Source: Zoroaster sp. YZ-2022
Taxonomy: Eukaryota > Echinodermata > Asteroidea > Forcipulatida > Zoroasteridae
DNA length: 64,000 nt
Assembly: GCA_029582265.1 (NCBI GenBank)
Contig: CM055833.1
Span: 27,786,788-27,850,787, forward strand
Reading direction: 5' to 3'
Shown: in pieces, positions 12,001 to 20,200 of the stretch
How positions within the stretch are numbered: the stretch's first letter is position 1
How the letters are laid out: each line of letters opens with the position of its first letter
Program-made: the position numbers and the translations under genes
The notes under the pieces: generated by a model
What the model was told of the DNA's origin: nothing
Database searches by the model: none
The model's input: the letters and a program-made list of their open reading frames with translations, nothing else

Positions 12001-14171
12001 CCAAAGTAACATAACAACAGTTCTTTAAAGGGACAGTACCGTCAGAATCACAGCAGACTTTCAACAGGGCATGGAATCGGTGTCCTAGTTTAACACAGAG
12101 AATGAAAATTATTGGTTCATTTATGCAGCAGCAACGGTAATATGACCTCATCATGTGGGGTATTATTTTCAGTCACTGAGTTAATAATCTAAAACTTGCA
12201 CTCCGATTCCATGCCCTGTCCAACGTGATCATACTGTCCTTTTAAGGTCAAGTACACTTGTCTTGATGGTATGCATCCGTACTTACACTGGGGATCTAAG
12301 CAAATATCTATACTGACTGACCTCTCCCCATTTTTAAAGAAGAGAGGTATAATTGGGTGGTCATGTGATGTAATAGGCTATGGGATTGGTAAATGATTAT
12401 CAATGGTTATCAATTAGTAGATGAGACGGTTTACAGGGGGTGTGATTTGACAAAAGTAACAAATCTTGAAAAATGGGTAGCAGGCATGGGTCTCTATTTG
12501 GTCTAAGGACAAAGCCCCCTGAACCTCCTGGATGTTTAATTTGGGAGGATTCACAGACTCTCCACATCCAAACAAACAACAAACTAGAGGTTTGGACACA
12601 ATACAGGCTACTTCTTTCTTTCCTTGGTGGCTTCTTTCAAGAACATTTTGAGGCAATGGCAGGTTTGTTAAAAATCCTGAATTCAGGAAAAATCCTGAAA
12701 AATCACAGGCCTGGGTTTAAGACTTACTGGAAGAGTGGGGAATGAGGCAGCATCTCTCTCCTGGATTTCAAACAGAGCGAGAGACTCCTCTAAAGCACGT
12801 GTCTCTTCATATTCTTCCGGACGCATGTTGTTTGGATACGTGCTGTGCATGTTGTGATTACAGCGACCATTGCCTTTGCCTCTTCTGTACAAAAAAAGTG
12901 TTGTGTATATTCTTATTTCTAGTTAGTGTGGTATATTATTTCCTTGCCCAATTCAGTTTCACAAAAGAAATACAATCACCTAAGAGCTTTAACAAAAAAT
13001 TGAAGACTGTACACCATTTGCAAAACGAGAAAAGAAAAACATGTATAATGTATGTCAACTTCAGCGTATTCAAAATGCTTTTGCTCAGCTTGTATGTGGT
13101 GCGAAGAAATACTCTTAACATCACCCCAGTATTATTTAGTCTTCATTGGCTTCCTGTTAGATACCGCATTCAGTTTAAGATACTGTTATTAACATACAAA
13201 ATCTTGCATGGTTTAAGTCCAGAATATTTTATTCAGCTTATTACCATTCGTCCACAACATTATAACTTGCGTAGCCATAGTGCAAAAGATGGCATTCTCC
13301 TTAGTTATTCCACATGAACGGAGTCGTGTACGACTGGGTGATTGTGCTTTTCAATATGCTGCTCTGGCTCTTTGGAATAGTTTTCCTGTTTTAGTTAGAA
13401 ATGCTAGTACTGTAATTAAATTTAAAAGTCTGTTAAAGACACACCTTTTTAATGTAGCTTTTAAGGGTTGAAATTGTAATTGTTTTATCATTTTTTTAAA
13501 TTTTACCTACGTTATTTGTAATGTTATAATTTTTATTTTTACATAATCCTTCTGTTAATTGTGATGCGCATCTGAACATTTCTGTATGGAACTTGCGCAG
13601 TATAAATATATTATTATTAGGCCAGAAAAAAAAATAGTTGTGTTTCCTATTACACTGAATTTTTTTTTAGGGTGGGTAGGTAGGTAATATCTTTTTTTTG
13701 CTCTAATTTGTTTTAGCCAAAAATATTAGGGTGGGATGACGGTCAATTTGTTTGTTGTTTTTTTTTTTGGGGGGGGGGGGTTTGCGCACTCATTTGTAAC
13801 AGGTAATAAGTGACAATGTGGAGTGTCGTGGCCGAGCGGTCTAGCTTACTGGACTCAAGTTCTGGTGCTAGCAGCAGAATGTGGGTTCGAATCCCAGCCG
13901 TGACACTTCTGTCCTTGAGCAAGACACTTAACCATAATTGCTTCTCTCCACCCAGGGGTTAAATGGGTACCTGTGAGGGCAGAGTTGGTTGATTAGCCCT
14001 ATATGCGCTGTAATGGCAGCAATTGAGCTGTATACTCCCCAAGGAGCTGAGATGGTTTCAGGAATGATTTATGAGCCTTATGAGCCTTATGAGCCTTATG
14101 AGCAGGGGTAATAATATAATGCGCCTTGAGCACCACTCAGATGGTGGATACGTGCGCTATATAAGTCCACA

Positions 14172-14202
<31 letters not shown>

Positions 14203-17200
14203 GTCAGATTTAATACTGTATACGTTAATACTACCTATCAGCACTGTATATTCACTGGTTGAGTGGTTTAAGAATATCTGAATTTAGAAAGCAGATGGTT
14301 GTGAGCACAAATACACAAGAGCAAGCCACTTTTTTTCAAAGGCTTCCGTTAACACCCATTTATTGTTTAGCGAAAACAAACATGACATTTACACTCAGTA
14401 TGACTACAAAAACCTGCAATATGTTACTGTTGTGTTCCATTACTGTCTCTTATAAATATGGAGAAATAAAGAGAATAAAATATACATGTATTCCATGTTT
14501 TATGTTGTTTACTTTCTTTTTAAAGACTGTATTTGCATATTTTCAGTTGTGTCTAATACATAATTAATAATAATAATTTAAAAATTTATATTGCGCTCTT
14601 TACATAGAAATGATCAAAAGCGTATAACAATGACTTGAAACAGAGTTAAAAACAGACAAGAAAGAAAAAGTTTGAGATAAAGTCAGGTCACCGGGCCAGA
14701 GCCCAAACTGCAGTATGGGGATACGTCTGTCCCGCCGACAGGGGATTAATAATAATTACTTAAGCCTACCCCTGCCGACATCGATAATGTCTCGACCTTT
14801 TCAGGAGACAGATGCCTCTAACCCTACCTAGGTAATTTATACATGTGATCTAACTACCTGACACGGCGACTCTAGAAGTAGAAATATAGAGAGAAGGCAA
14901 TACAACCATCAGAGTTACTCTAATTATAGTTAATACACTGTCTATAGCATAGCCACATATCAGTTATGTATGAAGAAATACACATACCAACAATAACTTG
15001 ATTACGGTCAGTGATGTTATTTATTGGAAAACGAAACAATTTTACAAAAAGGCAGCTTATATGCTGAGGTATGAAGAAGAAATACACATGTAAGCAAAGA
15101 TCATTTGTAAAATAACTTAAGGTGTAAAACAAAAACAGAAACCTGCAAAACATGGCATGTAAAATACTAATTGTCACCAAAAAAATTATCGTCCAAGGAA
15201 TTACATTCTCATCCAGCGCACTATTTTGATCCTTTTTGGAAGGCACTCAGAGGACTATTGCTCATTGCAGTTAACATGTTGTGCAATGCCCTATGCATAG
15301 CGCATAACAAATGTTTCTATTGGTCGAACAAGAACAATACGTCATCATATAACCAATAGAAATATTTGTTACGCACTGTGTGCAATGCCTATAGCGTGTA
15401 AAACGTTTTCTTATTGGTCAAACGAGAACACATACCTTGTCTTACAGCCAATAGAAATATTTGTTACGCGATTTGGATCATGTCACTCACAAAATGTGAA
15501 GTGCCGCTCGCCTGAAAATTATCATTCTTAGACAGTTTTGAGGCAAGTCCAATAAATTAACTCAGTCTTGCGGTTTCTTTCTTAATTGCACATTCTTTAA
15601 TTGGCTTTGTCGGAATAAAAAAATTAAAAATACAGGACGATGTACACAAAAATTAGGCTCGGCACCATAACGTAAGTTTGTATTTTTTATTATTTTTTCA
15701 AATAAAAAGATATAGGTTCTGCGTGATTTTCTAGGGTGGGTCGGGTAACCAGAAACATAACTATTTTTTTGTTCGGCCTTATTATTATTGTTAACTGACC
15801 TGTAAAAGCAACACGTCGATCATTGGGAGTGCTCGCATTTTGGGAAAAAATGCAATATATAAAATTTTAAAAATCTTTAAACAATTATTTTAATAGATAT
15901 ACCCTTCATCAAATACTTTAAGGTAATTTAGCCATTATTTAAGATTTGATCAATTAACCCTAACTCCCTAGGCCCATTTGCTTACACATAACCTGAATCT
16001 TCCATAGTAAAGCAAGCACATGACATGTATGCACACATGTGTTTCTAATCTGTGATACATGTACATGGCCAGGAACCCTCCCTGCATGCATGGAGCAATA
16101 AACAGTGTCCACTGACCCAAGCACTGACCTCGCAATCACTACAACAAACATGAATGTACATGTACCATGGAAAGGCAAGTATGCCTAATAACCTCAATCC
16201 TCCAACATCCTTCACTTTAGCAAAGAGCATGTAGCATGTAACCTCAATCCTCCAAAATCCTTCACTTTAGCAAAGAGCATGTAGCATGTAACCTCAATCC
16301 TTCAAAATCCTTCACTTTAGCAAAGAGCATGTAGCATGTAACCTCAATCCTCCAACATCCTTCACTTTAGCAAAGAGCATGTAGCATGTAACCTCAATCC
16401 TTCAAAATCCTTCACTTTAGCAAAGAGTATTTTGGAGGATTTTGGAGGGTTAGGGTTAATGGTGTATCTGGTCCATGCACATTGTAACCCTCTGGTTGTG
16501 AAAATGCAGCCAACATTTTGGCAATGAGCGAGCATTGAGCATACTCCTTGCATGTACATCTGACAGCCAATGATCACCAGAAATTATGCTGAACGCAATT
16601 CACCAAGCACATTTGCTTTTTCAATCAAGCACTAATCTTAAAACATGTGCCCACATCAACAGTTTATGCAAGGAGCAGAAATAATAACTTTGATATGGAA
16701 TTCTTATCCACAAACTTTGAATTCTAGATCTACTTACTGGTAAGGAGATGTAGGTCTAGGACTCTGTTTGCCTTGCTGCATCAACGGACGGATAAATGGT
16801 GGATGCTGCTGGCCTTGATCATAACCTTGTGAGTTGTTAGGAGGAGAAGGAGATGAGTAGCGAGGACTAAACGGAAGATTTGGATTCTGATTCATTAAAC
16901 CACCTTTCCTCATGGCCTTCGCTTTCATCCTGTACACTTCTGAATTCAGAAAATATGGAAACAATTTAATTAGGTTTGTGTAAAATGCCAAGAATTAGTA
17001 TGAGTTTGAGAAAGCTTGCTTTCATCCTGTAACACTTCTGAATTCAGAAAATATGGAAAATATCGACATAGTAAGACGTACAATTTGCTTCCCTATTTGT
17101 GAGACTGCCCTATCTGCAAAACAAGCGTTAAAATTCTAGAAATGTTCATCAATGATGGGTTGACAAACCTGAATCACTCGTAACTCCATTTGCAAACTTA

Positions 17201-20200
17201 TGGTAGTAGCTAGAAAGATTCTTGTAGTGTCGACCACCGAGAGGACTCCAAGGTCGGTGACCACCAACAAGTTCAACCGGTCTCACATTTTTTATTGGAA
17301 TGGTATGTCTGGTCAGAACAAGAAAGTCATAAGACAAATGAGATAAACTCATTAAAAATAATGTGTTATCCCACAAAGCTGCATTCATGAAACTAGTTTA
17401 AAGGGAAGGTACAACAGTAATATTTGTAAATGCATGTTCATTTCACCTCTCCAGTTTTCAGGAAATATATCATAAAACTAATATGTGAACGTTTCAGCGC
17501 AAAAAAAAGTGCTTAAGTTTGTTTGTCAGTTTATCATGAAGCCACTCCTCTGTGGTAAAATGCTGTTCTTGAAGTACTTGTTCATCCGACACTTTGTATC
17601 CACATTGAATTTGAAGCGACATTAGTTCCTTCATCATCGCCATCCTGGTAACGTTAAGAATTACTTTGAGTTTGACTGCATGTACGGCTTAGTCTTGAGC
17701 CCAGCCGTTTTATGAATGTGTTCACATTGTGCTGTACGCACATTTTTTTTCTTCATACTAACCCTCCTACTTTAGCTGAACTTTAGTAGCTATAGTGGTC
17801 AAAACCAGCCAACTGCCTGTTTTGACTGTTGACCCAAATGTGCACACAGGGGCATTTTGACTGGTTTTGACTGTCATTTTGATCACCCTGAACAATACCA
17901 GACAATGCTTTTACCAGTCAAAAATGGTCGACTCATTTTGACCTGTAAATGTACTTACTACACGTAAGGTTTGACAGTGTTTGACTTTTCAGTGCACTAG
18001 ATACACCTTGGCAAGTATATCAACATTTTGACTGATTTTGACCCTTGAAGTGTCCAGGTAGGCTGGGACTATTGCCAAATCTGGATTTATATGATAACAA
18101 TGGAAAAAGGACCGGTAAGCCTCCTGCCACCAAGCATTTCAAAAGCTCCCCAATCAAGGTTTTAAGATGGCACTGTTCCAAGTCCATGTCAATCTCAAAT
18201 GCAACAATCAAAGCAGAATGTGATAAATAAAGTGGGATTTTATGATGAATGAAATATTCCAAACCTCATGAAGGTCACAGACTCATTCTGTACATGAATC
18301 CAAAATGATACGGACTTACTTTTCACCTAAGTCTTCAATGAAAACAGTAACAGGACCGTTGCTAGTCTGAATATCCTGAATGTGAGCATTGTACACCTTC
18401 TTAGGATCATCCAGAAATACCTGACAGGAAAAAATATATTACAAGTCAGTATTTACTGTAGAGTTACTAAGCCATCCATGAACTAAAATCAAAAACTCAA
18501 TCAAAGATGAATGCAACAAATCAAACTAGCAGTGCATGGGTCATTTTACTTTACTGTGGTTGAGTGTTAAGAATGCTTGACTTTAAATTTGGACAACTTT
18601 ACCTTGCTTCATAAAGTTGCCTTGTGATTAAATCAAGCTTTAAGATTAAACCATACACATTAAATCTAGTTACAGAGCTGTTATTGATTTATATGCACAG
18701 TTCTTTATCAAAGACGTTAAACCACTGTTTGAGATATTGGCTGTTTGCAAGTTTTGCATTCATAATTTGAGTTTTAAAAATCCAAAATTTTAGTACATTG
18801 TCTTCTGTAGCCCCTAAACAAAATGGTTTTTGCAGCGGTTAATTTTGATGAAAAAGGTGGGATCCACAAAACTACATCCTTACAAGAGAACCCAACAAGA
18901 TAGGTGAAACATAATAAAATATTGTCTAGTCCACATTGAATTCAATTTAATTACCTGACACTTGTCTCCAGGCACATACTGCATACCCGACGCCAACAAA
19001 AAATCTTGATGTTGTTGCTCTGTCGAAAACAAAATGATTGAATTAAGAAATGAAGACAAGATTTGTCTTTAAATGGCCACCTTCAATAGGCACGAGTTAT
19101 CTGAACTTTAATGGGATGCAAAATGGTAATAAACCATGAGCTCTCTTACCCTTCCTTGCTTCATTCCAAGCATCAAACTCCACATTACGATAGATCTCAG
19201 GATCCAAGGCTTTGGCGACCCTGTAAGGGAGAGGGGGTCTTCTCTTCTCCTCGTGGAATCTGCCATATCGATCTCTCCCATCCTATAAAAACAGAATAAA
19301 TTCCCTTGAAAAATCACTGCAAGAACACCATCTATATACACACTGGGCACATGTTTACGAATGCACATGCACCAAGGAATGCGAGTTAAAGATGCAATGT
19401 GAATATAAGATGTTCCGGAGTGTGAATAAATTTGATCGTTTGTTTGCAGGTGGTGAGAGTAAGTTTGATTATTTATTCCCAGATGACAATACCTTGCAAC
19501 AGGTGTTTTTTATGCCCATATATTAAAGGGACAATATCATCTCAATCAGTGCAGATTTTCAAGCAGGGTTTCAAAATCGGAATCGGTGTCCTAGTTAAAG
19601 ATAAACACAGTGACTGAAAATTACTGGCTCATTTATGCAACAGCAAAGGTAATACGACCTCATCATGTGGGGTATTATTTTCACTCACTGAGTTAATCTA
19701 AAACTAGCACTCCAATTCCATGCCCTGTTGATCATGACGATATTGTCCCTTTAACTATGACAATGATTATCATATCCATAAAAAAATATCTATGCATTAC
19801 CCGTTCCATTGCTCCTTCCCTGTCGTCACCTTCTCTCATTCCTTCAGCGCTGCAGTTACTGTCTCTTCTTGGTTTCTTGTTGGAGTATCGCAAGATATCC
19901 ACCGCCTCGTCCACTTGTTTAGAAAGCTTGAAGACATCCTTGTATAGGATCTCATAGACAACCGCTGTGAAATAAAAACAGAAATGACAGACAACTTTAT
20001 AATGACAAGATGTTTTAATCCTACCTATGGCGATGAAAGAATTGTTTTAAGGTGTGTGACAGAAATTTGACAAAGAAACCTTTGTAAGTAAAATTACTGG
20101 TACCAATGGAATAATGGCTGACGGGGATTATTGAGCCAGTAAATAATTGATTGTTTCAAAGAAGGAGTTAATACTGAAACAATGGACTTCATAATTACCC

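Noticed and set aside
13823..13906. Genuine tRNA-Leu(CAA) gene
   Set aside because: The acceptor stem pairs poorly and it continues into a SINE body with an (ATT)n tail.
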